This document shows, piece after piece, positions 8,092 to 16,924 of a DNA stretch of 40,485 nucleotides; position 1 is the first letter of the stretch, and each line of letters starts with the position of its first letter. Below the pieces are notes generated by a model. That model searched no databases and had not been told where the DNA came from. It saw nothing but the letters and a program-made list of their open reading frames with translations. The position numbers and the translations under genes are program-made. The stretch spans positions 1 to 40,485 of the forward strand of contig BJHT01000025.1 of NCBI GenBank assembly GCA_014193395.1. Direction: 5' to 3'. The DNA is from Verrucomicrobiota bacterium. Lineage in GTDB: Bacteria; Verrucomicrobiota; Verrucomicrobiia; Limisphaerales; BJHT01.

Positions 8092-10260
8092 TCACGGCCC
8101 CTCGCCGCGTCGCCAGACCTTCACCACACGGTCCGCACCGCCGCTGACGAGGCGTTGTCCGTCACTGGAAAACGCCAGCGTGCTGACCTCGTCTGAGTGG
8201 CCGGCCCAAGTCTGAAGCCGCCGTCCGCTCCCCGCCGCCCACAGCATGATCTCGCCGTGGCGATCACCGCTGGCGACCAGCCCGTCTGCCCCCACCGCCA
8301 CGCTCGCCACGACCGCGCCGTCCGGCGCGGACCACCGCCGCCAGACGGAGCGGCCACGGACATCCCACACCACGATCTCTGTGCCCCTGCTCGTGGCGAG
8401 CAACGATCCATCTGCGGAAAAACCGACCGCGCCCGTCGCCTGATTGGTCACGGAAAACTCGCCGAGGCGGACACCGTTACGCGGGTGCCACACGCGCACC
8501 ATTTCGTCGCGCCCCAGCGTGGCCACCGACGCGCCATCGCTCGCAAAAGCCACCGCCCGCACCGGTCCGCGGTGACCACTCCACGCGGAATTGCTCAGCC
8601 CCGTCGGCATGTTCCACACGGAGATTTTGCCGTCCTGTCCGCCGCTGGCCAGTGCGCCGCCGTCGGGTGAAAAAGCCAGGCAGGTCACCGCGTTCGAGTG
8701 CGCCGGCAGGGTCAACTGGAGCAGCCGCCGTTTCACCTCCCAGACTTTGACCGCATGGTTTACCCCGCCCGCCGCCAGCCACGTTCCGGAAGGAGAAATC
8801 GCGAGCACCTCAAACAACCCGCCGTCGCCGACAAACGTTTTGGGCGTCTTTCCCTCCAGTTCCCAGACGCGGGCGGTGTGATCGGTCGCGCCGCCCGCCA
8901 ACCACTCGCCGGTCCGGGTCACGGCCACCGCGGTGATCGGGTCCTTATTTCCCGTTAATTCCCGCTCCAGCGTGAACGCCGCGTTCGTCAGCGGCGGAAG
9001 CTCCAGTCCGCTCACAGCATTCGGGATTCGCGGCTCCACCTTCATGGCCTGCCTGCCGACCCACACCAGCGCCGCCAAGCCGAGCAGGAGGAATATCCAT
9101 CCGAGCGGCACCGTTCGGGCGCTCCGTGGCTCGGCGCGGTATAAGCTGTCGGGGCTGCCACCCTTGCTCGCCGCCGCAGTCCCGCCGGTCCGCGGCTTGC
9201 GGGTCAAGGTCGGTTTGACCGCCGTCAGCCGCGGCAGTGCTGCGGGCTTCGCCGGGGCCGGCGGGGGCGGCGGGGCGGGAGGAGCGGGCAGCACGCCACC
9301 CGCCGGCAAGCGCTGCGATTTGGGGGCCACGAACGCATTCTCGATCCGTTGCTGGACCTCGCGCGCGGTGATCGGTCGCCGCGCCGGATCCTTGGCCAGA
9401 CAATCCATCACGAGCGCGCTGATCCCCGCCGGAATTTCATTCACGCGACCAAATCGTTGCAGCCGCTCCGCCATCGGCTGCGGCGTGGCGAGGCGAATCT
9501 GGATTTCGAGTTCGCCTTCAAAAAACGGCGGCACGCCCGTGAGCAGTTCGTACAAACTCGCGCCCAGCGAATAGAGGTCATCGCTGGTGGACGGCACGCC
9601 GCCGTCCAGTTGCTGCGGGCTGACATACGCCGGCGTGCCCCAGCCGCGGTGGCGTTCCGCGCCGCGCCCGTACGGTTCGCGGCAACTCGCCGCGATGCCG
9701 AAATCGGCCAGCTTCAACTGCCCCTTTTCGTTGAGGAGCAGGTTGGAAGGTTTCAGATCGCGATGCACCAGGCCCTCGCTGTGCGCATACGCCAGCGCCT
9801 CGCACAGGTCGCGCAGGATGGGCCGCAGGAATTCCCAACTGAGCACTCCCTGCGGCGCGCGTTCGCGCAACGCGTCGAGATTCACCCCCTTCACATATTC
9901 CATCGAGATGAACGGAATCTCGCCCGGCAGATTATGGAAATCGTAGATGCGGATGATGTTCGGATGACTCAGCCGCCGGCTGCGGCGCGTCTCCTGCCGC
10001 AGGTCCTCGAACGCGCCGATGTCGCCCTCCTTCGCCGGCGGCAACAGCTTCAGCGCGCTGGGTTCGCTCAACACCGTGTCGGTTGCCAGCCAGACCTCGC
10101 CCGCGCCGCCGTGCCCCAGCGGCTTGAGCAAGGAATAGCGACCGGCGCCCAGTTTCAGCCCGGGATAAAGCCCCGTGAGAATGTGGGTGGATTCGCCCTC
10201 CGTAACTGGGTCCGCATTACTGTCGCCTTCCGTCATCGGCTGCAAAATCCGTTTCGGCAT
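8092..10260 (-). CDS. Membrane Ser/Thr protein kinase with C-terminal WD40 propeller
   Basis: Protein of 722 residues. An N-terminal Hanks-type kinase domain (about residues 35-300) has a Gly-rich loop (LGHGGAGEVWLA), catalytic Lys in SALKLL, HRDLKPSN, the metal-binding motif LADFG and an activation segment GTPAYVSPQ. A Pro/Ala-rich linker and one transmembrane helix (WIFLLLGLAALVWVG, about 385-400) follow. The rest is a seven-bladed WD40-like propeller with repeated AFSPDG...V(K/R)VW units, presumably periplasmic. The kinase likely senses through the propeller and phosphorylates Ser/Thr targets inside. The start at 10260 (MPKRILQPM) is preferred; an inner ATG at 10236 is also possible. It is divergently transcribed from an FHA-domain gene 64 bp away, a natural phosphothreonine-binding partner. 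Confidence 0.9.
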   Translation of the reverse strand: MPKRILQPMTEGDSNADPVTEGESTHILTGLYPGLKLGAGRYSLLKPLGHGGAGEVWLATDTVLSEPSALKLLPPAKEGDIGAFEDLRQETRRSRRLSHPNIIRIYDFHNLPGEIPFISMEYVKGVNLDALRERAPQGVLSWEFLRPILRDLCEALAYAHSEGLVHRDLKPSNLLLNEKGQLKLADFGIAASCREPYGRGAERHRGWGTPAYVSPQQLDGGVPSTSDDLYSLGASLYELLTGVPPFFEGELEIQIRLATPQPMAERLQRFGRVNEIPAGISALVMDCLAKDPARRPITAREVQQRIENAFVAPKSQRLPAGGVLPAPPAPPPPPAPAKPAALPRLTAVKPTLTRKPRTGGTAAASKGGSPDSLYRAEPRSARTVPLGWIFLLLGLAALVWVGRQAMKVEPRIPNAVSGLELPPLTNAAFTLERELTGNKDPITAVAVTRTGEWLAGGATDHTARVWELEGKTPKTFVGDGGLFEVLAISPSGTWLAAGGVNHAVKVWEVKRRLLQLTLPAHSNAVTCLAFSPDGGALASGGQDGKISVWNMPTGLSNSAWSGHRGPVRAVAFASDGASVATLGRDEMVRVWHPRNGVRLGEFSVTNQATGAVGFSADGSLLATSRGTEIVVWDVRGRSVWRRWSAPDGAVVASVAVGADGLVASGDRHGEIMLWAAGSGRRLQTWAGHSDEVSTLAFSSDGQRLVSGGADRVVKVWRRGEGP

Positions 10261-10324
10261 TGAAAATAACAAGCTGTTTCCCCAGCGTCCGGCCGCCGAC
10301 GAATCCAATCACCAGTCCAGCACG
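10261..10324. promoter_or_regulatory. Divergent promoter region between kinase and FHA genes
   Basis: Only 64 bp separate the two start codons, so promoters for both genes must overlap here or extend into the genes. AT-rich words (GAAAATAACAAG) lie next to the kinase start. No clear -35/-10 pair could be fixed by eye. Confidence 0.4.
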
Positions 10325-11887
10325 ATGCGCATTTTCTACACCTTTCGCGGGACGCGACGAACGGCCGCCTTCCCGCCGGGCGAGATTCTCGTCGGGCGGC
10401 TCAGCGGGACAATCCGCCCGGACCTGGATCTCAGCACGGATATCAACGTCTCGCGCCGCCACGCCCGCATCTGGGAAGACAGCGGCCGGGTCTGGATCGA
10501 AGATTTGGGCAGCCGGGCCGGCACCTTCGTCAATGGCCAGCGCAGCAGCGGTGCCGTCGCCATTCTGCCCGGCGACACCGTTTCGCTGGGCGACACCGTG
10601 CTCCAGATTTTGCCCGGATCACCCGACCCCGAGCGCACGGCAGGCGACGATGACGCCGCCGAGTTTCCGTCCGGCGGCGTCATCTACGCCGAGCCGGTTG
10701 AGGAACCCGAGCGCCCGCCGCCGTCCGTCCCGACGATGGCCGACCCGTATCCGGCGCGGCTCGCGCTGCTGTCCGAACTGCTCGCCCACGTTCCCCGCCG
10801 CCAGTCCCTGGACACCTTCGCTGGAATTTTTCTCACCAAGCTCCTCGCCGCCGTGCCCGACGCCGGGCGCGGCACGCTTCAACTCCTCGATCCGGAAACC
10901 AAGCAACTCGTGCTCAAGGCCTATCTCGCCCCCGGCGAACCCGCCGTCAGTGAAACCCTGTCCCGGCAGGTCCTGATTGAACAGAAGCCCGTCGTCTGGC
11001 GGCGCATCATCGACCGCGCCGACGCCGCCCGCACGGCGCTCCCGCACGACATCAAGGCCGCCCTCTACGTGCCGCTCGTCTGGCAGGAACGCGTCCTCGG
11101 CGTGCTGAGTCTCGACGGCACGGGCCGCGATCTCGGCTTCACCGAAGACGATGTGAAACTCGTCACCGCTGCCGCCCAGATCGCCGCCGTGAGCATCGCC
11201 GCCCAGGACAGTCAGGAACGCGGGCAGTTCAAGACCAGTTTTTATCAGCGCCTCCTCTATCAATTCTCCGCGGAAACCCTCGGCCAGCTTGCCGCCCAAG
11301 CCCGGCGCGATGCCCTCGTGCCCGTGGCCGCCCGGTCCGAGATCACGCTGCTCACCCTGCGGTTTGCCCGCGCCGCCCGCGCGGACGCGGACGCGGACGC
11401 GGCTGCGGAGGCCTGGCCCGAGCCATGGAATCTCGCCCTCGAACTCATTCTGACCGCGCACGGCAATCTGGTGCAGGTGGACGAGCACCAGCTTCTCGCC
11501 GTCTTCGGCAGTCCCGAGCCGGACCCGCACCAGCACGAACACGCGCTGCGCGCCGCCCTGGCCATCCGCACCGAACTCAAGCGCCACCAGACCCGCCTCG
11601 TCACCAGCGGCGAAATCGCGGGGGAATTCCGCCTCGCGCTGCACACCAGCACGGCCCTGCATGGATTCTTTGGCTCGGCGCAACGGATGATTTTTCAAGT
11701 CCTCGGCGAACCTGTCACCCGCGTCACCACGCTCGCCGCCGCCGCCGCACCCGGGGAAATCCTAGCCACGCGCGAGACCTACCAACGCCTCTACCAGCTC
11801 ATCCAAACCCAGCGCCTCATGGTCCCACGCGATCCCGCCGCGCCGATGGAGGCTTTTCGCATCGTTGGGCTGCGCGAAAGGTACTGA
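10325..11887 (+). CDS. FHA-GAF protein with a degenerate class III cyclase-like domain
   Basis: Protein of 520 residues. An FHA domain (about 1-100) shows the phosphothreonine-binding pattern GRL...VSRRHARI and LGSRAGTFVNGQR. A GAF domain (about 150-300) follows, with YVPLVWQERVLGVLSLDGTG. The C-terminal 180 residues resemble class III nucleotide cyclases (LLAVFGSPEPDP; FGSAQRMIFQVLGEPVTRVTTLA). However, the first metal-binding Asp (usual form LFADI) is replaced in ITLLTLRFA and the GD turn by VDEHQ, so catalysis is unlikely. The start at 10325 is chosen because it begins the FHA domain; the frame to 10175 runs into the kinase gene. It probably reads the phosphorylation state set by the divergent kinase. 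The function is inferred from domains. Confidence 0.85.
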   Translation: MRIFYTFRGTRRTAAFPPGEILVGRLSGTIRPDLDLSTDINVSRRHARIWEDSGRVWIEDLGSRAGTFVNGQRSSGAVAILPGDTVSLGDTVLQILPGSPDPERTAGDDDAAEFPSGGVIYAEPVEEPERPPPSVPTMADPYPARLALLSELLAHVPRRQSLDTFAGIFLTKLLAAVPDAGRGTLQLLDPETKQLVLKAYLAPGEPAVSETLSRQVLIEQKPVVWRRIIDRADAARTALPHDIKAALYVPLVWQERVLGVLSLDGTGRDLGFTEDDVKLVTAAAQIAAVSIAAQDSQERGQFKTSFYQRLLYQFSAETLGQLAAQARRDALVPVAARSEITLLTLRFARAARADADADAAAEAWPEPWNLALELILTAHGNLVQVDEHQLLAVFGSPEPDPHQHEHALRAALAIRTELKRHQTRLVTSGEIAGEFRLALHTSTALHGFFGSAQRMIFQVLGEPVTRVTTLAAAAAPGEILATRETYQRLYQLIQTQRLMVPRDPAAPMEAFRIVGLRERY

Positions 11888-11911
11888 GCCGTGACCCCGG
11901 CCAAACAACAA

Positions 11912-11942
11912 GGCCTGAAGCAGCCGTTGACTGCTTCAGGCC
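11912..11942. terminator. Hairpin between convergent FHA and tig genes
   Basis: GGCCTGAAGCAG and its perfect inverse CTGCTTCAGGCC flank a 7-nt loop, giving a 12-bp stem. It lies between two convergent stop codons, so it can serve both directions. A long T-run is absent on either side, so termination efficiency is uncertain. Confidence 0.65.
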
Positions 11943-11966
11943 GTTGACGAAAGGACGGAGAGTTGC

Positions 11967-13301
11967 TCAGGAAGCTGCGGGTGCCGGCTCGGCGACGCTG
12001 CCGTGGACTTCCTCGATCTTCGCGTTGAGCTGGAGAAAATCGAGGACCTTGTTGCACAAGACCTGCTCGCGGATTTCGCCGACCGCATTCCGCTTTTTGA
12101 TGTCCTCGATGAACTTGTCCATCGGCACCTGGTTCTGCTCGGAGAGTTGATAGATGCGCTGCATCAACTCCGATTCGCCCACCTGGATTTTCTCCGCCGC
12201 GGCGATGCGGAGGAGGATGATCTGCAGTTTCACGCGGTCCTTCGCGCTGGCGTTGGCCATCGAGAAGATCTGTTCCTTCTGCGCTTCGATGGTCTCCTGG
12301 GGCACGCCGCGCTTCTGGTTTTCCTGGACGATGCCATAGACCACCCGGCGCGTTTCTTCGAGGACGAGGGATTCGGGCAGGTCGCAGGGAACCCGCGCGA
12401 ACAATTCCCGGATGATCTGCTCGCGCAGCGCGCGGCCTTCTTTGAACTTCAGCTCGGTCTCGAGGTCCGCGCGCACGCCGGCCAGAAGTTTCTCCATGGA
12501 GTCAGCGCCAAAGGTTTTGGCGAACTCGTCGTTGACCTCGGGCAGCGTCTTTTCCTTGAGGCCGACGATCTCGACTTCATACACGCCCGGTTTGCCGGAC
12601 AGCTCGGGGACCACAAAGTCCGCAGGGAAGGTGACGGTGACGGTGCGCTTCTCGCCGGTCTTGGCCCCGATCAACTGTTCGCTGAAGCCGGGAATGAAGG
12701 ACGTGGGCTTGATCTCCACCCAGAAATTCTTCTGCTCGGTCAGCCCGCGCGCCGTGGGGGAAATCTCCGTGATCACCCGGCCCTCGCTGGTGCCGTGATA
12801 ATTCACCACGGCCATGTCGCCAGCCGCCAACGGCCGGTCGAGATCGCGATACTTGATCTGCTGCTCGCGCAACACGGTGATCGCGCGGTCAACGTCCGCG
12901 TCGGTGACCACGCCCTTCTCCAGTTTCAGCGGCAGGTCCTTGTAAACGGGCAGCTCGAAGTCGGGTTCGATCTCGAGCGTGGCGGCAAACTGCAGCGGCA
13001 TCCCGCGGCCAAACTGAATTTCTTCGATGTCCGGATACGTGGCCGGTCGCAGCTTCTCCTGCTCGATCGCCTTGGGGTAATGCTTCGCGATCAACTGGCG
13101 TTTGACCTCCTCGTCGATTTTCCCCGAAAAGCTTTTCAAAATCTGCTCGCGCGGGGCCTTGCCCGGTCGGAATCCCGGCAACTGGGCGGACTTTTGAAAC
13201 TCGCGCGTCACCTCTTGGAACGCGGCATCCACGACGGTGGCGTCCACTTCCACGCGGACGAGTTTTTTGCAGGGGGCCAAATTTTCGACGGTAACATTCA
13301 C
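11967..13301 (-). CDS. tig: Trigger factor, ribosome-associated chaperone and prolyl isomerase
   Basis: Protein of 444 residues. The N-terminal ribosome-binding domain has the signature GFRPGKAPREQI (about 46-57; usual GFRxGKxP), followed by a PPIase-like FKBP domain (about 155-240; GDMAVVNYHG ... SFIPGFSEQLIGAKTGE) and the helical C-terminal chaperone domain. It binds ribosomal protein L23 at the exit tunnel and shields nascent chains. The conserved family start is NVTVENLAPCKK, which fits the GTG at 13301; a TTG at 13331 would add ten non-conserved residues. No clpP/clpX genes follow, unlike the common tig-clpP-clpX order; a hairpin terminator follows instead. Confidence 0.93.
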   Translation of the reverse strand: MNVTVENLAPCKKLVRVEVDATVVDAAFQEVTREFQKSAQLPGFRPGKAPREQILKSFSGKIDEEVKRQLIAKHYPKAIEQEKLRPATYPDIEEIQFGRGMPLQFAATLEIEPDFELPVYKDLPLKLEKGVVTDADVDRAITVLREQQIKYRDLDRPLAAGDMAVVNYHGTSEGRVITEISPTARGLTEQKNFWVEIKPTSFIPGFSEQLIGAKTGEKRTVTVTFPADFVVPELSGKPGVYEVEIVGLKEKTLPEVNDEFAKTFGADSMEKLLAGVRADLETELKFKEGRALREQIIRELFARVPCDLPESLVLEETRRVVYGIVQENQKRGVPQETIEAQKEQIFSMANASAKDRVKLQIILLRIAAAEKIQVGESELMQRIYQLSEQNQVPMDKFIEDIKKRNAVGEIREQVLCNKVLDFLQLNAKIEEVHGSVAEPAPAAS

Positions 13302-13685
13302 AGGCAAATCTTTTGTAAAATACTGAAACAAGGCGCTGACCGACGATGAGTTTGGTCCCCGCGCGGAAACGAGCGCGGCACACTAGGACGCACCCCCCCA
13401 AGCGTCAAGCACCCGCTCGGGACGGCAAAAAATCGGTTCTGCCAGGCATCGCTGAACGCCGATGCCCGGCCGTCAACCGGTCCAATTCTCCGCCGCCAAC
13501 CAAAGCCAGTGCCTCTTAAAAATGGGAGTGGACAGAGGTCCAAGGTGTCCGCGCCAATGGTTGCTCGGAGGTTGCGCAGAATGGCTTTTTTCTAAGTCCG
13601 AACGGCTGCTGGTGCGGATGAGAATTGTCAAAGGATCCAGAGCCGGTGAGGAGGCTCGTACCGTGCAGATCACCTGCGGCTCCAG
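13302..13685. other. Intergenic region without a supported gene
   Basis: It should contain the tig promoter (minus strand). Short open frames lack domains and ribosome binding sites. A 7-C run at 13394-13400 and dispersed GC-rich segments are visible, with no stable repeat family identified. Confidence 0.5.
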
Positions 13686-14261
13686 CTACGATCGGTCCGC
13701 CAGAATGGCCGCCGCCACGTCCGCCAGCCCATCCACCACTGTTGCGCGCATCACCTTCTGCGGCTCCTTCTTCTCCACCTCCGCGCCGTAGCCTGTGCGC
13801 ACCAGAAAGCTCCGCTTCACGCCCGCGTTCCATCCACACTCCAGGTCGAGCAGCTTGTCCCCCACCATGTAGCTTTGCGCGAGGTCGATCCCGAATTCAT
13901 CCCGCGCATCGAACAAAAACTGCGGCGACGGCTTGCGCCCGCGGCTCGGCTGCTCCGGCGCTTCGGGCGCAAAGTAAATCTTCTCAAACCGCACGCCCTC
14001 CCGCGCCAGTTCGTCTGTCACCCGCTCGTTCACGCGGTGCATGTCCTCGAGCGTGTAGTAGCCGCGCCCGATGCCGGACTGGTTCGTGACAATGATGAGC
14101 ATGAAACCCGCCTCCCGCAGCCGCCGCAACGCCGCCGCCGCGCCGGGAAAGAACACCACGTCCTCGGGGCGGCTGAGATAATTCTTCTCGATCACCAGCG
14201 TGCCGTCGCGATCCAGAAAAACGGCGCGCTTCGTCAGCGCGGCCTCATGGGGGTGGAACAT
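13686..14261 (-). CDS. gmhB: D-glycero-beta-D-manno-heptose-1,7-bisphosphate 7-phosphatase
   Basis: HAD-superfamily phosphatase of 191 residues, the family's normal length. Motif I is FLDRDGTL with nucleophile and acid/base Asp, motif II is IIVTNQSGIGRG, and motif IV is SYMVGDKLLDLECG. The zinc-binding Cys-X-His loop usual in GmhB is replaced by YFAPEAPEQPSRGRKPSP, so this is a zinc-loop-less or diverged form. It removes the C7 phosphate on the route to ADP-L-glycero-D-manno-heptose for lipopolysaccharide core. It lies 8 bp downstream of the heptose kinase gene, clearly one operon. ATG at 14261 gives a normal N-terminus; the frame extending to 14504 overlaps the kinase gene and is not used. 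Confidence 0.88.
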   Translation of the reverse strand: MFHPHEAALTKRAVFLDRDGTLVIEKNYLSRPEDVVFFPGAAAALRRLREAGFMLIIVTNQSGIGRGYYTLEDMHRVNERVTDELAREGVRFEKIYFAPEAPEQPSRGRKPSPQFLFDARDEFGIDLAQSYMVGDKLLDLECGWNAGVKRSFLVRTGYGAEVEKKEPQKVMRATVVDGLADVAAAILADRS

Positions 14262-14269
14262 GACGTGGC

Positions 14270-15289
14270 TCACCCCTCGCGCTCGAAACTCGCGAGCAGT
14301 TCCGCCGGCGTGACCGTCGCCGTTCCGAGCTTGCCCACGACCACGCCCGCCGCGTGATTGGAAAAGATTGCCGCCTCGAGCGGCGACGCCCCCGCCACAA
14401 TCGCCAGCGTGAACGACGCAATCACCGTGTCGCCCGCGCCGGAAACCTCGAACACCTCCCGCGCCGCCGTCGGAATGTGAAAGGGCTGCTGACCGCGCTG
14501 GCACAGCAGCATCCCCTTCTCGCCGAGCGTGATGAGCAGCACGGCCGGCTGCATCTCCGCCAGAATCTTTTCCGCCACTGCCAGCAACGCGGTGTCCCTC
14601 AGCGGATCGGCGCCGCGCCGCCCGTCGGCCATCCCGGCCAGTTCAAACGCCTCCTTGCGATTCGGCGTGATGAGCGAGAGGCCCGTGAGATTGAGCTGAT
14701 GCACCGGCTTCGGATCGAGGCTCAGCCAGATGCCCCGCGCCCGGCAGCGCTTCTTGATTTCATCGAGCAATGGCTGCGTGACGACGCCCTTGCCGTAATC
14801 CCCGATGATCAGCGCGTCCGCCTTGGCCAGCCGGTGATCCAGAACTTTGAGGACCCGTTTTTGCGTCGCCCGATCAATGTCCGTCCGTGTCTCCCGATCC
14901 ACGCGCGCGACCTGCTGGCGCTGGGCGATGATGCGGGTTTTGCGCGTCGTCATCCGGCCGGGCACCGGCAGCAAACCGCGGCAATCCACCCGATTCTCAG
15001 TGAGCAGCGTGTGCAGTTGCTGGCCCGCAGGATCGTTGCCACAGACCCCGAGCAGCTCGGTCGCCGTGTTAAAGGCCGTGAGGTTCCGCGCCACGTTGGC
15101 CGCGCCACCGGGCATGAAACTCTCGCGCTCAAACTCAACCACCGGCACCGGCGCCTCGGGCGAAATGCGGCTCACGTTGCCCCAGATGAACTGGTCGAGC
15201 ATCACGTCACCGAGCACGAGGACGCGGGCCTTCGCGCAGCCGGCGAGCAGCGCGTGGAGACGGTCGGTGGGGATGGAGGGAGCAGGCAT
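14270..15289 (-). CDS. rfaE1: D-glycero-beta-D-manno-heptose-7-phosphate kinase (single domain)
   Basis: PfkB/ribokinase-family protein of 339 residues corresponding to the N-terminal half of HldE. VLVLGDVMLDQFIWG and GGAANVARNL are the N-terminal substrate motifs, LSLDPKP lies in the core, and VSGAGDTVIASF carries the catalytic Asp and anion hole. It phosphorylates heptose-7-phosphate at C1; GmhB, encoded directly downstream, then removes the 7-phosphate. The cytidylyltransferase-fold domain (HldE C-terminus, RfaE2/HldC) is absent, so a separate gene must supply it elsewhere. Implies a Gram-negative outer membrane with heptose in its lipopolysaccharide or S-layer glycan. Confidence 0.9.
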   Translation of the reverse strand: MPAPSIPTDRLHALLAGCAKARVLVLGDVMLDQFIWGNVSRISPEAPVPVVEFERESFMPGGAANVARNLTAFNTATELLGVCGNDPAGQQLHTLLTENRVDCRGLLPVPGRMTTRKTRIIAQRQQVARVDRETRTDIDRATQKRVLKVLDHRLAKADALIIGDYGKGVVTQPLLDEIKKRCRARGIWLSLDPKPVHQLNLTGLSLITPNRKEAFELAGMADGRRGADPLRDTALLAVAEKILAEMQPAVLLITLGEKGMLLCQRGQQPFHIPTAAREVFEVSGAGDTVIASFTLAIVAGASPLEAAIFSNHAAGVVVGKLGTATVTPAELLASFEREG

Positions 15290-15332
15290 GTTGAAAAGTT
15301 CGGGTGGTTATGGGGGTGGGACAGTGGATGGC

Positions 15333-15836
15333 CTACCCCTTCGCCACCGGTCTGCGGGAAGTTTTTCTTGCTCGTGGCACCGGCTGCGCCCGCGCTCCGC
15401 GCACCTCCGCGGAGCGCCGAGCATCGCTCGGCTTGGGCGAGAGCCGGCGCCTCGTGCCGGGCAATGCCCGGCGCTCCGCCGCGCTGGTATCGCAGGCGTC
15501 CCTGCCTGCGAGTTCCGGCGGCGTCTCGCCGCCCGGACCTGTCACGCGTGACGACACCCGGGGTACTCGCGGGCGAGCCGCCTGCCCTCCTGCGGCCGAT
15601 CTCCGAACGGCTCCGGCCACGAACTCCACGCCCGCCACCGCCTCCGTATGCACGATCTCCGCCAAGCCCCCGTCCTCACCCCACAACAACAAGGTTCCCC
15701 CATCCGGCGACAAGGCGGCAAGCTCCGGGCGTTGAACCTTGAGCGCCCGGCCATTTTCCAGACGCAGACTGAATCGTCGAAACGGGACGGCCCCCAGATG
15801 AGCGCGAAGGCGAGCGGGTTTCATGGGCGGCAACAT
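15333..15836 (-). CDS. Small conserved protein with a repeat-derived C-terminal tail
   Basis: The first ~75 residues (from MKPARLRAHLG; inner ATG at 15824) match a small family common in PVC bacteria, recognisable by VPFRRFSLRLENGRALKVQ, the phrase PELAALSPDGGTLLLW and EDGGLAEIV. The function is unknown. The remaining ~90 residues are low-complexity and Arg/Ala-rich and are encoded by palindromic DNA at about 15400-15560 (for example CGCAGGCGTCCCTGCCTGCG), so the original stop was probably lost when repeats inserted. It sits 21 bp downstream of thiG on the same strand. The true functional length may be about 75 residues. Confidence 0.55.
   Translation of the reverse strand: MLPPMKPARLRAHLGAVPFRRFSLRLENGRALKVQRPELAALSPDGGTLLLWGEDGGLAEIVHTEAVAGVEFVAGAVRRSAAGGQAARPRVPRVSSRVTGPGGETPPELAGRDACDTSAAERRALPGTRRRLSPKPSDARRSAEVRGARAQPVPRARKTSRRPVAKG
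15400..15560. repeat. Cluster of REP-like palindromes
   Basis: Several back-to-back hairpins are visible: GCTCCGCG...CGCGGAGC near 15395-15415, GCGAGAGCCGGCGCC with GGCAATGCCCGGCG near 15450-15472, CGCAGGCGTCCCTGCCTGCG near 15492-15511, and GGCGGCGTCTCGCCGCC near 15518-15534. They lie inside the open frame at 15333-15836. Confidence 0.65.
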
Positions 15837-15857
15837 TTTCAAATCAATGTGCCCGCT

Positions 15858-16640
15858 TCAATCCAAGAACGCCGTCAGCGGACTCGTCGCGCTCGCCGTG
15901 TCCAGCGGCGCGCCGAGGCCGATCTCGTAGGCGACGCGGCCCGCCTCGACCGCCATTTTGAAGGCCATGGCCATGCGGTTCGGATCGTTCGCGATGGCAA
16001 TCGCAGTGTTCACCAGCACCGCGTCCGCCCCCAGTTCCATCGCCTCGGCCGCGTGGCTTGGCGCGCCGATGCCGGCATCGATCACGACCGGCACGACGGC
16101 TTGCTCGATGATGATGCGAAGCTGGTCGCGGGTCTGCAGCCCGCGGTTCGAGCCGATGGGCGAACCGAGCGGCATGACCGTCGCCGTGCCCACGTCCTGC
16201 AAGCGCTTCGCGAGCACCGGATCGGCGTTGATATACGGCAGCACGATGAAGCCCTCCTTCACCAGAATCTCCGCGGCCTTGAGAGTCTCGATCGGGTCCG
16301 GCAGCAGATAGCGCGGGTCGGGATGAATCTCGAGCTTCACCCATTTCGGCAGCCCGGCGGCCACCGCCAGGCGCGCCAGCCGCACCGCCTCCTCGGCGTT
16401 CATCGCCCCGCTGGTGTTGGGCAGCAGCAGGTATTTTTGCGGATCGATGAACTCGAGGATGTTCGCGAACGGATCTTTCTTTCCGCTCAAATCGGCGCGC
16501 CGCAGCGCCACGGTGACGATCTCCGTTCCACTGGCCGCCAGCCCGTCGCGCATGGCCTCGGGCGAGGCGAACTTGCCCGTGCCCAGCAGCAGCCGCGAGC
16601 GAAACGTGCGCCCGGCAATTGTTAAAAGTCCTTCGGACAT
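15858..16640 (-). CDS. thiG: Thiazole synthase ThiG
   Basis: Forms the thiazole phosphate moiety of thiamine from 1-deoxy-D-xylulose-5-phosphate, dehydroglycine and the ThiS thiocarboxylate. The 260-residue TIM barrel has family features: [16 protein letters not shown] at the start, [29 protein letters not shown], the Schiff-base Lys in [21 protein letters not shown], and [21 protein letters not shown] with phosphate-binding Gly. The start at 16640 ([10 protein letters not shown]) is conserved; the frame to 16907 crosses repeat DNA. No thiS, thiH/thiO or thiC is adjacent. Confidence 0.95.
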   Translation of the reverse strand: MSEGLLTIAGRTFRSRLLLGTGKFASPEAMRDGLAASGTEIVTVALRRADLSGKKDPFANILEFIDPQKYLLLPNTSGAMNAEEAVRLARLAVAAGLPKWVKLEIHPDPRYLLPDPIETLKAAEILVKEGFIVLPYINADPVLAKRLQDVGTATVMPLGSPIGSNRGLQTRDQLRIIIEQAVVPVVIDAGIGAPSHAAEAMELGADAVLVNTAIAIANDPNRMAMAFKMAVEAGRVAYEIGLGAPLDTASATSPLTAFLD

Positions 16641-16679
16641 TGGGCGCGGACGATAGGAGCGCCCTGCGCGCTTGTCTAA

Positions 16680-16865
16680 CCCCGATTGCACGCCGTCCCG
16701 TAGCGCAGGTTTCCCAACCTGCTGTATCGCCGATTTCCAAATCGGCGGGCGCGACCCCGTTCGGGGCGTGATCGACCAGTCGGGGCGTTTGGATTCTCCG
16801 GACGGTCTGCGGGTTTGGAAACCCGCGACACGGCAGACTTGGAAGTCCGCGCTACACGGAGGCAA
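16680..16865. repeat. Palindromic repeat cluster of the GCAGGTTT-AACCTGC type
   Basis: Consecutive hairpins include GCAGGTTTCCCAACCTGC (16703-16720), CCGATTTCCAAATCGG (16728-16743), GCGGGTTTGGAAACCCGC (16809-16826) and GCAGACTTGGAAGTCCGC (16832-16849). The same family fills 22755-22870 between tRNA genes. It separates thiG from the divergent glycosidase gene. Confidence 0.75.
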
Positions 16866-16924
16866 CGTGCTCGTGCGCCACCCCGCATTTGCCCGCGCCC
16901 GAATCATCCCGCTATGGTGCCCCG

